Both the position numbers and the translations under genes were made by a program. A DNA stretch of 62,802 nt from a virus. Below, one piece after another: positions 23,783-34,154 of the stretch; within the stretch, counting starts at the first letter, position 1; every line of letters begins with the position of its first letter. Location of the stretch: IMG/VR virus record IMGVR_UViG_3300042301_004325, positions 1 to 62,802 of that record, one strand, 5' to 3'. Below the pieces are notes generated by a model, which saw only the letters and a program-made list of their open reading frames with translations, was not told the DNA's origin and made no database searches.

Positions 23783-24082
23783 ATGGATAAATTATTTGAA
23801 GATATTCGCAGAATAAAGTCTTTGATGGAGTTAAAAAATGAAGATGTTGAGGAGTCAGAAATCAAAGAAGAGGGTGAGGAATCATCTAGTGCGGGATCAA
23901 CCGGAGGTGGGGGTTACCCTACTGTAAAAAAACATTCAGACACTTATCAAACAAAAAGAGGTAAAGCGAATACTTTAGATATGAAAACTAAATGGGAAAG
24001 TGGTGTTGCAAGAGGTAAGGCCAATAAAATAGATAATTCAAAATGGGAAAGTGGTAGAACAATGGGTTCCACAGGTCCTTAA
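23783..24082 (+). CDS. Leader-bearing Gly/Lys-rich small protein
   Basis: A 99-aa protein. The leader is of the second class (L-F-E-D-I-R-R-I-K-S-L-M-E). It is followed by an acidic stretch, a Gly/Ser hinge, and a basic tail with two copies of a K-W-E-S-G unit. The design (acidic pro-region, basic mature part) recalls small T4 internal proteins. It lies 9 nt before the 1013-aa gene. Confidence 0.6.
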   Translation: MDKLFEDIRRIKSLMELKNEDVEESEIKEEGEESSSAGSTGGGGYPTVKKHSDTYQTKRGKANTLDMKTKWESGVARGKANKIDNSKWESGRTMGSTGP

Positions 24083-24091
24083 ATATGTGTT

Positions 24092-27000
24092 ATGAAGGGT
24101 TTAATAATTACAGAAGAAGAAAAAAAACATATTAGGGGTTTGTACTCTTCAAAAAATCAAAAATCTTTGATTACCGAAGAAGAAAAACCAACAATTGCAG
24201 GTGCTAATGAAATATGGCAGTTCCAAAGTTGGATTTGGAATAAAGTTGAGGGTAAGGGAGATCCTGAGAATGCAAATCCGGATTATTTATTTACCTCTAT
24301 GTTATGTACCACACCAAATAGTAAATGTTATGTGTATGGTGTAAGGAAAAGAGTACCTGGTACTAATTATGATGCTTGGTACCCACCAGCAGCTATTGAT
24401 GGTATGTGGGGACCAAAACTTTTAGAATTATGGGATAAATACTGGAAAAGATACACCAAAGAAAATCCAGGATGGAGAGTACCAAAACCTGAAGTTAATG
24501 CAAAATTATTGGGTCAAGAAATACCAACAACATTATTACAAGCTAAAAATTTCCAACAATGGTATTTAGAAGAAATAGAAAAATCAGTTCCAAATAAATA
24601 CGGTTTATACACTACAAAACTTTGTAGTTCTCCATGTAATTTAAACACTGCAGTAAGTGGTACATTTAACAAACAAACACAAGACCTTTGGTTAGAATAT
24701 AGAGAAGCATATATGGCGGTAAATAAACTTTGGATGGTTGAAAAAAAATGGACCGCAGCTGAACAAAAAGTCGTTGACATGGCAAATTCAATAACAAATG
24801 AAGATATTGCAATGTTAAATTTACCAAATTTTTATGAAGATCCGTCAGGGTGGGATGGTATTACACCAATGCCTGCGGTTCGTACTGATTTATGGGGTGA
24901 TTGGAATGGAGAACTTTGGGTTCAAGATAGTAATGCCCAATATTGGGGTGGAAAAAATAATGGTTGGAATGAAAATACATCTGTTTTTCCATACCCTAGA
25001 AAATATACTCAAGAAGAAATTAATATGTTTACTGGTGGTCTTGGCGGTAAAACCTATAAAGCATCATCAATGGATTATTATAGGTATTTAGACCCCTTAG
25101 ATCCCAAATTAGCACAGGCAACTGTTTCTGATAATACAAGGGTTAATATTAATCCAGCAACCGATAAAACCTCTTCAATACCAAACATTTCAAAAGAAAT
25201 TGAAAATAAAATAAAAGAGGTACAAGCGGCAGAAATTCAAGCCAAAAAACAAATTGGATATGCGATGACAAACTGGAATAAGGATCTTGATAGACAGAGC
25301 ACGGATATTCCAAAATATTGTAAATATATAGGATTAACGATTGATGGTGTTAGAAAATATATAAATCCAGAATTGTTGTGTAGTGGTAGGGGTGGTCTTT
25401 GGGTGTATGAAACGGGAACTAAACAAAAGTCATGTGGATGTAGGGCAGGAACACCTAATGTTGATGTAATGAATCAATCAAATGGAAAAAGTTTTTACAT
25501 TAATCCATCTAAATTAATGAAAAACACCGAACAAAGAAGAGAATTCAGATATGATGATGTAACTGATTGGGCAGATATTGTAAATGAAATAGTTCCTGTA
25601 ATTTCAATACCTTTAGCTATTTTTGGAGGAGCATTCATTGCAACGGGAACAGTTGCTAGAATTGTATTCGCATTAGATATGGTAGATGCCGCCGCTTATG
25701 CTGTTAAAGGGGACGCGTATGGGTTTGGGCTTGCATTAACATTCGGTATAATAGGTGGTTCGGAAATTTTTAAAGAAATGCCAGCAGTCCAACAAATTTG
25801 GAACGGATATGATAATACATTAAAATCAGTAATGAAAGAAGGTCAAGAATTATTTGAAAAAATAAGATTTGGTAGATTAGATAATGCAGGAAGAAAGGCT
25901 CTTGCAAGATGGTCTAAAGCCTTAAAAGAAATTGCCGAAAAAATAAAGTCTGGTTGGTTAACAAATAAAATATATGCAGCATCTAAAATTACAGGAGAAG
26001 CATTACAAAAAGTAACAGTTTCCGCAGCAAAAATCGCCTTTAACATTTTTAAAATATCAGGTAAGGTTTTACTTGATGTGATTATGTTTTTGATTAAATC
26101 TGATAAGTTACCAATCTCTTTTTTAAGAAATTTTGGGGTAAATGTTGCTGGAGGATTTTTAACTTGGGACGCAATTGCTTATTTTATGGGTATTTGTAAT
26201 ACAATGCCAATGACAAAATCTATGAATGAATTGGTAAAAGAAATTGAAGAACTTAAAAAGAAAAGCGTTTTTGCATTAGATGAAGAAGAAAGAGATATTT
26301 TAGATGGTGAACCATGGAAGGCAACCGTGGCCTTTGTTAAAACGTTAGGTGCCTTTCAGCAACTATCAACACCATGTTCAAAGTTGAATGTTTTTAATGA
26401 AATGAAAAAAAATAAAAAACTACAAGAAGACATACTAAAATACGAGGCTGAAAAATTCTCAAGTTCAAATAAAGCAATCTATAAAAAAGAATTAGAAAAA
26501 ATTGGAGTTAATGGTTATACAGACATTATGGATGCGTTTGACCCAACGATTTATTCAATTCAGTGCGTGTTAAAACATTGGGCGGATAAAAAATCTTTAG
26601 CTAAAGAAATAGATAATTGGGGTGTTTATGACCAATCAACAAAAGACTTGGTAAAAGAATTTAAAAAATATGCCGGGATAACATACTATAGAGATAAAAC
26701 TGAAGATGAAAAAAACAAGACCCTTACAAAAACAAAAATAAATAAAACCGGTTTATCGGATATTGGTGCCGAACCTGATGTTATTGAAGACATTAGTATT
26801 GAAAAAACAGAATCAATAGACAATCGTTTGGTGGAGTCTTTAATAAAATTTATAGATCAAGTACCTGAAGATATGAAAAATTATAACAACTTTGATTTTT
26901 CTTCTAAAGGATTAGAAGATTTGAAAAAAATGACGGTAGATTTAATTGAGGGATCTAAATCAAAAGGACCGTCTAGCGAAGAACAAGGAAAGATCAAAAA

Positions 27001-27133
27001 ACCAATTGAAGATTTAGATGGAGTTTCCGAAGAACAAAAAAAGGCAAATATTAATGGACTTGAAAATATAATAAAAAGAGAAAAAATGATAGAATTAATT
27101 AAATCACTTGATCCAAACATAACTAAGCAATAG
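24092..27133 (+). CDS. Very large leader-bearing protein with PG-binding-like repeats
   Basis: A 1013-aa protein. The leader (G-L-I-I-T-E-E-E-K-K-H-I) ends L26-I-T-E29. The N-terminal third has two repeats like peptidoglycan-binding modules: I-D-G-M-W-G-P-K-L-L-E-L-W near residue 105 and T-F-N-K-Q-T-Q-D-L-W near 195. A third lies near 845 (W-G-V-Y-D-Q-S-T-K-D-L-V-K-E-F). A Cys-rich patch lies at 440-455. Hydrophobic segments at about 500-530 and 540-560, and again near 695-710, could insert into membranes. This resembles a protein ejected with DNA that crosses or spans the envelope, but no family is recognised. Confidence 0.7.
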   Translation: MKGLIITEEEKKHIRGLYSSKNQKSLITEEEKPTIAGANEIWQFQSWIWNKVEGKGDPENANPDYLFTSMLCTTPNSKCYVYGVRKRVPGTNYDAWYPPAAIDGMWGPKLLELWDKYWKRYTKENPGWRVPKPEVNAKLLGQEIPTTLLQAKNFQQWYLEEIEKSVPNKYGLYTTKLCSSPCNLNTAVSGTFNKQTQDLWLEYREAYMAVNKLWMVEKKWTAAEQKVVDMANSITNEDIAMLNLPNFYEDPSGWDGITPMPAVRTDLWGDWNGELWVQDSNAQYWGGKNNGWNENTSVFPYPRKYTQEEINMFTGGLGGKTYKASSMDYYRYLDPLDPKLAQATVSDNTRVNINPATDKTSSIPNISKEIENKIKEVQAAEIQAKKQIGYAMTNWNKDLDRQSTDIPKYCKYIGLTIDGVRKYINPELLCSGRGGLWVYETGTKQKSCGCRAGTPNVDVMNQSNGKSFYINPSKLMKNTEQRREFRYDDVTDWADIVNEIVPVISIPLAIFGGAFIATGTVARIVFALDMVDAAAYAVKGDAYGFGLALTFGIIGGSEIFKEMPAVQQIWNGYDNTLKSVMKEGQELFEKIRFGRLDNAGRKALARWSKALKEIAEKIKSGWLTNKIYAASKITGEALQKVTVSAAKIAFNIFKISGKVLLDVIMFLIKSDKLPISFLRNFGVNVAGGFLTWDAIAYFMGICNTMPMTKSMNELVKEIEELKKKSVFALDEEERDILDGEPWKATVAFVKTLGAFQQLSTPCSKLNVFNEMKKNKKLQEDILKYEAEKFSSSNKAIYKKELEKIGVNGYTDIMDAFDPTIYSIQCVLKHWADKKSLAKEIDNWGVYDQSTKDLVKEFKKYAGITYYRDKTEDEKNKTLTKTKINKTGLSDIGAEPDVIEDISIEKTESIDNRLVESLIKFIDQVPEDMKNYNNFDFSSKGLEDLKKMTVDLIEGSKSKGPSSEEQGKIKKPIEDLDGVSEEQKKANINGLENIIKREKMIELIKSLDPNITKQ

Positions 27134-27139
27134 TTTTTT

Positions 27140-27853
27140 ATGAAAAAAGAACTTATTTCAGAAATATCACGTATTCATAAAATAATGGGGGTTAAAAATG
27201 CAACAATCATTAAAGAAAGTACTGGTTGCCCATTATGCGATGTTATTAATTCAAAAATTGATGATTTGGCAAGAAAGTTTGCCAATAAAGAAATTGGATA
27301 TTCAAGATTTCAATATGAGGTTGATGATCTAATAAAAAAAGTAGAATCCGGTGTTGATAACACTGGTAAAAAAATATTAAACTCTGCAGAATTAGAAGGA
27401 CTTACACAAATCAAAAAAAATCTAGATAATCTAAAGAAAACTTCAGATAATATTGATTCATATAAAACAGCAGTAAAAAACACAATTAATAATGCAGACC
27501 TTTTAAGTAAAAAAACATTTCAAGAGGCATCAACAATAAAAACAAATATTATTGATAACATTGATTGGGATGCCATTAGCAAAACTCAAGAATATTCAGA
27601 CTATGTTTTTAAAAATTCATCGGAAGTGAATGGTACTTTGTCATCATTTGATTCAGATTGGTTATCTAAAACTGAAGATCAAATAAAAAAATTTATTGAT
27701 ACGTATAAAACAATTGATGTGTATGCTGAAAACATTAAAAAGGTAATGAAGTCTTATTTTATTGAAAGCGGTATTGAGGAAACTTTATCTGAAAACCTAT
27801 CAAATATGTTCAAAACATGGACAAAGGAAAACCCAAACATAAATAAACATTTT
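27140..27853 (+). repeat. Duplicated 5' module, copy 1
   Basis: About 714 nt encoding 238 residues recur at 30540-31253 with the same length and long identical stretches. Examples are the segments near 27550-27620 and 27816-27853. Confidence 0.85.
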
Positions 27854-30457
27854 GTTGAACCAACAACAATTTATAAAAAGGCAGAAGATAGAACAGTACC
27901 ACAAAGGTTTGGTAAAAATTATGATGATATAGATAGTGAATATTATGCATCCTTAGAATTAAATGAAGTGGATCCTCATTTTATTAAACCTCTTGATTTA
28001 GATAATGGTGTTGGGTATAGTATGGAGAATTTTACTGATTCTAAAACTTTACAAGATTACTTGGGTGGGGGTAATAAAATTTCTGAAAAAATGGCAGATG
28101 ACATAAAATTGTCTATTGAAAAGGCACATGATAATGGATTATGTCATGGAGATTTAAATACTAATAACATTTTAATTAAAAATGATGGATCAGATTTTAG
28201 AATCATAGATCCCGTTGGTTATCCGCCAAAAGATGAAGGGTTTAAAGATTTTGATTTGGCAAAGGCCGATGATTTAGAAAAATTAAAACTGATAATAGAT
28301 CCAAAAAATATAAAAGTAGATGAAACGTTTAACCCAAAAAATTTCACAATAGTTTCTGACTTTAACAGTGATAAATTTCTTAATTTAATTAATCAATTTG
28401 TTGAATCTTCAGACCCAATTAAAAGAGTGTCAATATTGAAAATTTTAACTAAAACAAAAGGAGAAAAAGATATATTAGATGCGTTTGTGACTAAATTTTC
28501 TGATAACATTTCACAGACAGAAAAAATACAAAGTATTGATCAATTATTTGACCCAAATAAAATTGTTGATTTAACAAATTTAGCGAAAAGTTTGGTTCAA
28601 AATAAACAAACTTTGGTTAAGGGTGTATACCCACAATTCAATCAAGTTAGATACCCAAATTTAATTGAATTTGCATCAAGTTCAAACGCTTTGATAAGAG
28701 AGATTAAATCAAAAATGACGGACGTTGATGTGGATAATGTTGTTTCTTATGTAAAAAATGGGGTAGAAGGGTTATCGTCTGAAAGTGTTGAAAAATTAAG
28801 TAATGGTTTACAAAACATTAATAAATCAACAACTAATCCTGATGTTAAAAAATTTATAGAAAATGTTTTATTGGATGTTAATAAATTGTCTGATGATTTA
28901 ACAAATGTTAAATTTCAAATTAATAGATTGACTACCGCTGCCGAAAATTTTGAAGTAAAACAAGTTGCTGGTGTTAAAATAAATGAATCAGAATTAAAAA
29001 ACATACAAAGAATCGTTAAAGAAAGGGGTGTTATGGAATGGGGTTGGGATAGGTCACTAGACGAGCCGTTATTTGAAAATGTAACCATAAATGGGGAACC
29101 TGTGAAATTTACAATTTCAAGAAAAGGTCCAAGAAGATATGACGGTAATAGGGCATATCAAGATAAGATTTACGATCAATTTGAAGAAGAATATCTTAAA
29201 GAATTTAATGTTAGTAACATATCTTTTGAAGATTTTTTAAAAAAACAGTTTAAAAATGATCAATCTATGCTTGATAGATATTTTCCAAAATACAATGTTA
29301 GTGGTGGTGTAAAAATGGCCGATGATGATGGTTTTACTTGGGTTATTGTAAATCCTGAGCTGACGAAGAAAAAAAATATTGATTTTGTAACATTTCATGA
29401 AATGACTCATGTAGGTCAGAAATCTGATTATATGAGTACTTCAAGTAATTATAGATCTCGTTTTAGTTCTTCACAAGATGCTCTAGAGTTTATGAATTCC
29501 AAAACCAATTACTCTTTTGAAAAAGGATTGTCACCTGATAAAGAATTTGAATTTTGGAAGTTTAGAATAAGCCCAGAGGCCGGTGATGTAATTGCAAATT
29601 ACAGAAAACTCACAGGTGGTGCGGATCCTTTTGGTGACTACAATGATTTTTTACCATTTAAAGAATGGGCATTGAAAAATCAATCTTTAGTTGGAGAGAA
29701 ATTTTTCAAAAATGCAAAAATTTATGAAAATATAGAAAAGAATAATTTTAGTACTGACGTAAAAAGAAGGTCTTTATTATTATCATTAGAAGAAACAAGA
29801 AAAAGAGCCTATCAAAATGGTATTCCTGAAGGAATTGAAAAGATTGAAAAAATGATTGATAACGTTAAAAATTTACCTGAAGATAAATTAAATCGTTATT
29901 TAAAAAATAATGTTGACGACCCCATGCTAAGTCATAACATCATAGATTCTGCAAAAAGATTAGGTTATGGGTTAAATATACAAGAAATGGAAGCCAATTT
30001 TACTGCACTAATAAGAGAGTTAATGGAAAACGGAACAAATAAAGAAAATGTAGGTTTAGCAACGTGGATAGTTAATTATTTGAAAAAAAATAATAAGTTA
30101 GAAACATTATCAAATCTACAAAACAAACAAGATTTTTCAAAACAGGTTTACAGTTATATGCCAAATTTAAACATAGCACAAAAAAGTAGGGCAGAAAAAT
30201 ACGCAAATAATTCATCTGAACAATTTTGGGAATTTTTAGAAAAAATAGAAAAAGAATATAAGGCGGTTTATCCTGATGATGCGCAAAAACTTTATAGTAA
30301 GTTGTATAAACAGGCTTACCAAATTATTAGTAAAGGATTTCCTGTCGTTGCTGGTGTTGTATTTGCGGATGGAATTACAGATATTGGTGGTGGAAGTGAA
30401 GTAACCACTGAATCTTTTGTTAAATTTAAACTAAAAGAGTTTTTTGAAATACAATAA
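27140..30457 (+). CDS. Giant leader protein with kinase-like and HExxH domains
   Basis: A 1105-aa protein. Residues 1-26 are a leader (E-L-I-S-E-I-S-R-I-H-K-I-M) ending I24-K-E26. Residues 1-238 are nearly identical to the start of the protein encoded at 30540. A kinase-like segment follows: L-C-H-G-D-L-N-T-N-N-I-L near residue 336 matches the catalytic loop, and F-R-I-I-D-P near 354 the metal-binding Asp. An obvious ATP-binding Lys is not seen. A zinc-peptidase motif F-H-E-M-T-H lies at about 752, in a domain spanning about 620-830. The C-terminus is helical, ending near a hydrophobic stretch. The layout (constant delivery part plus enzymatic parts) suggests an injected effector acting on host proteins. 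Confidence 0.75.
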   Translation: MKKELISEISRIHKIMGVKNATIIKESTGCPLCDVINSKIDDLARKFANKEIGYSRFQYEVDDLIKKVESGVDNTGKKILNSAELEGLTQIKKNLDNLKKTSDNIDSYKTAVKNTINNADLLSKKTFQEASTIKTNIIDNIDWDAISKTQEYSDYVFKNSSEVNGTLSSFDSDWLSKTEDQIKKFIDTYKTIDVYAENIKKVMKSYFIESGIEETLSENLSNMFKTWTKENPNINKHFVEPTTIYKKAEDRTVPQRFGKNYDDIDSEYYASLELNEVDPHFIKPLDLDNGVGYSMENFTDSKTLQDYLGGGNKISEKMADDIKLSIEKAHDNGLCHGDLNTNNILIKNDGSDFRIIDPVGYPPKDEGFKDFDLAKADDLEKLKLIIDPKNIKVDETFNPKNFTIVSDFNSDKFLNLINQFVESSDPIKRVSILKILTKTKGEKDILDAFVTKFSDNISQTEKIQSIDQLFDPNKIVDLTNLAKSLVQNKQTLVKGVYPQFNQVRYPNLIEFASSSNALIREIKSKMTDVDVDNVVSYVKNGVEGLSSESVEKLSNGLQNINKSTTNPDVKKFIENVLLDVNKLSDDLTNVKFQINRLTTAAENFEVKQVAGVKINESELKNIQRIVKERGVMEWGWDRSLDEPLFENVTINGEPVKFTISRKGPRRYDGNRAYQDKIYDQFEEEYLKEFNVSNISFEDFLKKQFKNDQSMLDRYFPKYNVSGGVKMADDDGFTWVIVNPELTKKKNIDFVTFHEMTHVGQKSDYMSTSSNYRSRFSSSQDALEFMNSKTNYSFEKGLSPDKEFEFWKFRISPEAGDVIANYRKLTGGADPFGDYNDFLPFKEWALKNQSLVGEKFFKNAKIYENIEKNNFSTDVKRRSLLLSLEETRKRAYQNGIPEGIEKIEKMIDNVKNLPEDKLNRYLKNNVDDPMLSHNIIDSAKRLGYGLNIQEMEANFTALIRELMENGTNKENVGLATWIVNYLKKNNKLETLSNLQNKQDFSKQVYSYMPNLNIAQKSRAEKYANNSSEQFWEFLEKIEKEYKAVYPDDAQKLYSKLYKQAYQIISKGFPVVAGVVFADGITDIGGGSEVTTESFVKFKLKEFFEIQ

Positions 30458-30527
30458 CATAAAAGGATAAACCTGACATATATACATTAAAAAGATAATT
30501 TACATTAGTTAAATTGTTTTTAAGATA

Positions 30528-30535
30528 TATTTATA
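30528..30535 (+). promoter_or_regulatory. TATTTATA promoter box
   Basis: Ends 4 nt before the start at 30540. Confidence 0.5.
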
Positions 30536-30539
30536 TATT

Positions 30540-31253
30540 ATGAAAAAAGAACTTATTTCAGAAATATCACGTATTCATGAGATAATGGGGGTTAAAAATG
30601 CGATAATTCTTAATGAAAACGTCGCCTGTCCATTATGCGATGTTATTAATTCAAAAATTGATGATTTGGCGAGAAAATTTGCCAATAAAGAAATTGGATA
30701 CTCAAGATTTCAATATGAGGTTGATGAGCTAATAAGAAAAGTAGAATCAGGCGTTGACGATACTGGTAAAAAAATACTAACAGGTAATGAGTTAGCGGGT
30801 CTTTCACAAATTAAAAAAAATCTAGATAATCTAAAGAAAACTTCAGATAATATTGATTCATATAAAACAGCAGTAAAAAACACAATTAATAATACCGGAT
30901 CTTTAAGTGACAGACCTTTATCAAGTGCAAAAAATATTAAAACAAAAATTATTGATAACATTGATTGGGATGCCATTAGCAAAACTCAAGAATATTCAGA
31001 CTATGTTTTTAAAAATTCATCAGAAATATCCGGCACTTTATCAGATACTGATAACCTTTGGTTATCTCAAACTGAAGAACAAATAAAACAATATGTTGAT
31101 TTTTATAAAACAGTTGATGTTTATGCTGAAAACCTTAAAAAAACACTTAAACAATATTTTATTGGAAAAGGTTTTGATGAAACGTTTGCGGAGAATTTAT
31201 CAGAAGCATTTAAAACATGGACAAAGGAAAACCCAAACATAAATAAACATTTT
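30540..31253 (+). repeat. Duplicated 5' module, copy 2
   Basis: The partner of 27140-27853. Sequence similarity stops abruptly after the N-I-N-K-H-F codons. Confidence 0.85.
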
Positions 31254-33242
31254 CCAAATACTTCACCTGTAATTGATGATGGTGCGGATGACGTTGTTGA
31301 TGACGTTGTTGATGATGTAGGTACCGATCTAAATCCCCCTGAAATTAAAAAAACAAGTGATTCTGAAATAAAGACAATGTTTGAAGAAAATAGAACTTCT
31401 GTTGATATTGAAGGTATAAAAAATGTTGATCATCTTAGAAAAAAAGTTGCTAGCAACAATAAAACCGATTCTAATTGGGGTGTTGTTGATGAGGTAAACA
31501 CCGCAATCATGAAAGGTAAAAAAATTGATGTTTCAACATATTCAGATGATTTAATAAAAAATGCATTTAAAGAAACTGGCGAATTTTCTGACGAACAAAT
31601 AAATACATATTTAAAACTTTTAAGAAACCCTGTTAAGGGTTATGGTATTGCCGATTACGTTTGGTGGAATATTTTTGAACCAATATTTAAAAAGTTTACC
31701 GTATTAATACCCGAAATAATCACAAAGGTTAAAGTTGCGTTAGGAATGATGAAAAAACCAACACAACAAGATCTTGTTGATAATTTTATGGAAAAAGTAC
31801 AAAAAATGATGTTGACTCCAGACATTATGTCGGACCCAAGAAAATTATCAGCAGCATTAAAAGAATTAAGAGTTAAGTTTGGTCAATTAAGATCTATAAA
31901 TCCATCCGCATATCCATATTATCAAACAATTTGGAAAGATTTGGACAGTTTTATGAGAAAAGAATTATCTGGTAGTGTTGACTCAATAAAGTTATGGGAT
32001 GAATTTATTGATGCGACTAAAGCACAAAAAGATGGATTTTTGAGTTCTAGTTGGAATTATTTATTAAAACGAACAATAGATGAAAAGGGGTTAGCTAATG
32101 ACATTGATTTAAGTATATTACCAATGTACGGTGCACAAAAAAAGGCTGTAGAACAAGTTATAAAAAGTAGTAAAACACAGGCATTTTTTAAAAAATTAAA
32201 AAATTCATTACTAGGTTATTTTTTAGCAAATACGTTTAGAACACCAAAACAAATGGAACAGTTTTTTATTGATAATGCGTATAGAACAAAAGGAACTAAA
32301 TGGAGTTTAAAAAATCCTTTAGGTGTAGGTAGTGCTGCTGTTGCAAATTTACTTTATGGTCCAATAATACGTTATATTTATATTCCTGTGGTTGGGACCG
32401 CACTGATTGGATTTACAGAAATGCTTATGTCAAGTGGTAGTAACGTGGATCCAATACCTGGAGATCTTGAAGATTATTTTAAAATGTTTATTAATGGTTT
32501 TAATTTGGATGGTCCATTAGATTTTAGTGGTTACCCTGAATGGTATCAAATAATAAAAAATAACAAGGTGATTGATTGGTTTACTCCTCCCGCCGCAGAT
32601 GTATTATTACAGTTAACTGCTTGGTATACTATGGAAAAAGTACCTATTGAAAAAGCAATAGAACAAAAATCTCAAGAAGGATATAAAGAAGGAGTAAAAA
32701 CCGCAAATGAAGAAGCGTTAAAAAAATATGAAAATAGTAATGAAGCAACTAAAGAAGAAATTAAAAAAAGAAGTCAATATACCACGACTTTAGATTTATT
32801 AACAACTCGTGGATACCGATCACCTAGTAGAGTACAACAAGATTGTTTAAAAAATAAAATATTATTTGAACCAACACCAACAATAGGGTTTGAACCAAAG
32901 GTAGACGTTAAAAAAATTGATGTTAAATCTACTATAGATGCAGTTAAAAATACAAACCCAAAAGATTTGATAAATTCTGATGAGATAAAAAAACAAATTA
33001 CCGCAAACGTTATTGGTAATACGGTTTTTAAAGCTAAAGACGGTAAAAAATATGTTTTAGTTCCTGCCTATTCGGGCAACGACCCTTTGGATGTTTTGGA
33101 TAAAACTGACAATAAATCAATTATTGATGATGGTGCTGCGATTGTTTTACCAGCATATGAAGACATAAAACCTGGTATTACAAAATATACGTTTATTAGT
33201 TTAAAAGAATTTGCAGATAAATACATAGAATGTTCTAAATAA
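30540..33242 (+). CDS. Giant leader protein, paralogue of the preceding one
   Basis: A 900-aa protein. The first 238 residues align without gaps to those of the protein at 27140, including the C-P-L-C-D-V motif, and end at the same N-I-N-K-H-F. After that the two proteins diverge completely. Here an Asp/Val-rich spacer (about 245-265) leads to a long helical region. A hydrophobic segment at about 615-640 (I-I-R-Y-I-Y-I-P-V-V-G-T-A-L-I-G) probably inserts in a membrane, and a soluble C-terminal domain starts near 760. No enzyme motif is recognised. It is likely packaged and ejected like its paralogue. Confidence 0.72.
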   Translation: MKKELISEISRIHEIMGVKNAIILNENVACPLCDVINSKIDDLARKFANKEIGYSRFQYEVDELIRKVESGVDDTGKKILTGNELAGLSQIKKNLDNLKKTSDNIDSYKTAVKNTINNTGSLSDRPLSSAKNIKTKIIDNIDWDAISKTQEYSDYVFKNSSEISGTLSDTDNLWLSQTEEQIKQYVDFYKTVDVYAENLKKTLKQYFIGKGFDETFAENLSEAFKTWTKENPNINKHFPNTSPVIDDGADDVVDDVVDDVGTDLNPPEIKKTSDSEIKTMFEENRTSVDIEGIKNVDHLRKKVASNNKTDSNWGVVDEVNTAIMKGKKIDVSTYSDDLIKNAFKETGEFSDEQINTYLKLLRNPVKGYGIADYVWWNIFEPIFKKFTVLIPEIITKVKVALGMMKKPTQQDLVDNFMEKVQKMMLTPDIMSDPRKLSAALKELRVKFGQLRSINPSAYPYYQTIWKDLDSFMRKELSGSVDSIKLWDEFIDATKAQKDGFLSSSWNYLLKRTIDEKGLANDIDLSILPMYGAQKKAVEQVIKSSKTQAFFKKLKNSLLGYFLANTFRTPKQMEQFFIDNAYRTKGTKWSLKNPLGVGSAAVANLLYGPIIRYIYIPVVGTALIGFTEMLMSSGSNVDPIPGDLEDYFKMFINGFNLDGPLDFSGYPEWYQIIKNNKVIDWFTPPAADVLLQLTAWYTMEKVPIEKAIEQKSQEGYKEGVKTANEEALKKYENSNEATKEEIKKRSQYTTTLDLLTTRGYRSPSRVQQDCLKNKILFEPTPTIGFEPKVDVKKIDVKSTIDAVKNTNPKDLINSDEIKKQITANVIGNTVFKAKDGKKYVLVPAYSGNDPLDVLDKTDNKSIIDDGAAIVLPAYEDIKPGITKYTFISLKEFADKYIECSK

Positions 33243-33262
33243 AAAAAAATATAACTTAAATT

Positions 33263-34129
33263 ATGAGTAAAAGATTTGACGAAGATAATTTTAAACACTG
33301 GAAAGACACATTCAAGTTCCAATCATACGATGAGGAAAATGGTGAGTATAAAGATGTTAAAATTAAAATGGAAGATGTAATGGATAGAATTGACCATTAC
33401 AGAAAAAAATATGACGAGGATGATTCCTTTGTTAGAGCAGTAGTTGATACTCATGAAGATGTTGTAAAAATTATGTTTACAAAAGATTTGGCACACTTAA
33501 CTGAATCAACAAGGTTGGTTGGGTTTGCAAAACTACTTCAAAACATAACTGAAAGTAGAGGTGAAATGGAAATATGGTCAGTTGCTAGACCTGCAGATGG
33601 AAACTGGTTTTTAGTAAAAGGGTCTTTCAATAAAAGACAATTAGCAAATATGGATTTACATAAAAAAGAAAGACCAGATAAAGAACCTGAACATAGAGAA
33701 AAACCCGAACAAGGGTTAAAAAAAAAAGAAGAAAGCGCAATCCAAACACTGAAGACTAATGAAGTTCAAGGACTTGAGTTACTACCCGTTAAAATAAAAC
33801 AAAAGGTAAAAGAAAAAATGTCCAAAGGATGGACAACTGAAACTCCTTTTGATTTTTTTAGTGATTTTTATACAACAAGTGAAATAAATTCAGTTTTTAA
33901 TGAAAAAATTAAAATTTATAAACTTAAAGCCACTCATGAATTTTTTAACGCATTAAAAGAACATTCTGCAAAAATATCACTGAAAAGAGGTTTATGTAGA
34001 GCGATTTATTTGGCAAAAAATGATTCTGACATAACACAAGATCAAGAAAAAGTCGTAAGACACGTTATTAATAGATGTGATCAAAAATTTGAAGGTAAAT
34101 TAGGAATTTATAGGTCACAACCGAATTAA
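33263..34129 (+). CDS. Hypothetical phage protein
   Basis: A 288-aa, highly charged protein with no leader or signal peptide. The N-terminal half is an alpha/beta domain (F-V-R-A-V-V-D-T-H-E-D-V-V-K-I-M-F, then W-S-V-A-R-P-A-D-G-N-W-F-L-V). A Lys/Glu/Pro-rich linker leads to a helical C-terminal domain. It lies between two giant leader genes. It could be a chaperone for them or a virion component; unknown. Confidence 0.6.
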   Translation: MSKRFDEDNFKHWKDTFKFQSYDEENGEYKDVKIKMEDVMDRIDHYRKKYDEDDSFVRAVVDTHEDVVKIMFTKDLAHLTESTRLVGFAKLLQNITESRGEMEIWSVARPADGNWFLVKGSFNKRQLANMDLHKKERPDKEPEHREKPEQGLKKKEESAIQTLKTNEVQGLELLPVKIKQKVKEKMSKGWTTETPFDFFSDFYTTSEINSVFNEKIKIYKLKATHEFFNALKEHSAKISLKRGLCRAIYLAKNDSDITQDQEKVVRHVINRCDQKFEGKLGIYRSQPN

Positions 34130-34142
34130 ACAAATTATCAAA

Positions 34143-34149
34143 TATTTAT
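34143..34149 (+). promoter_or_regulatory. TATTTAT promoter box
   Basis: Ends 5 nt before the start at 34155. Confidence 0.5.
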
Positions 34150-34154
34150 TGTAA

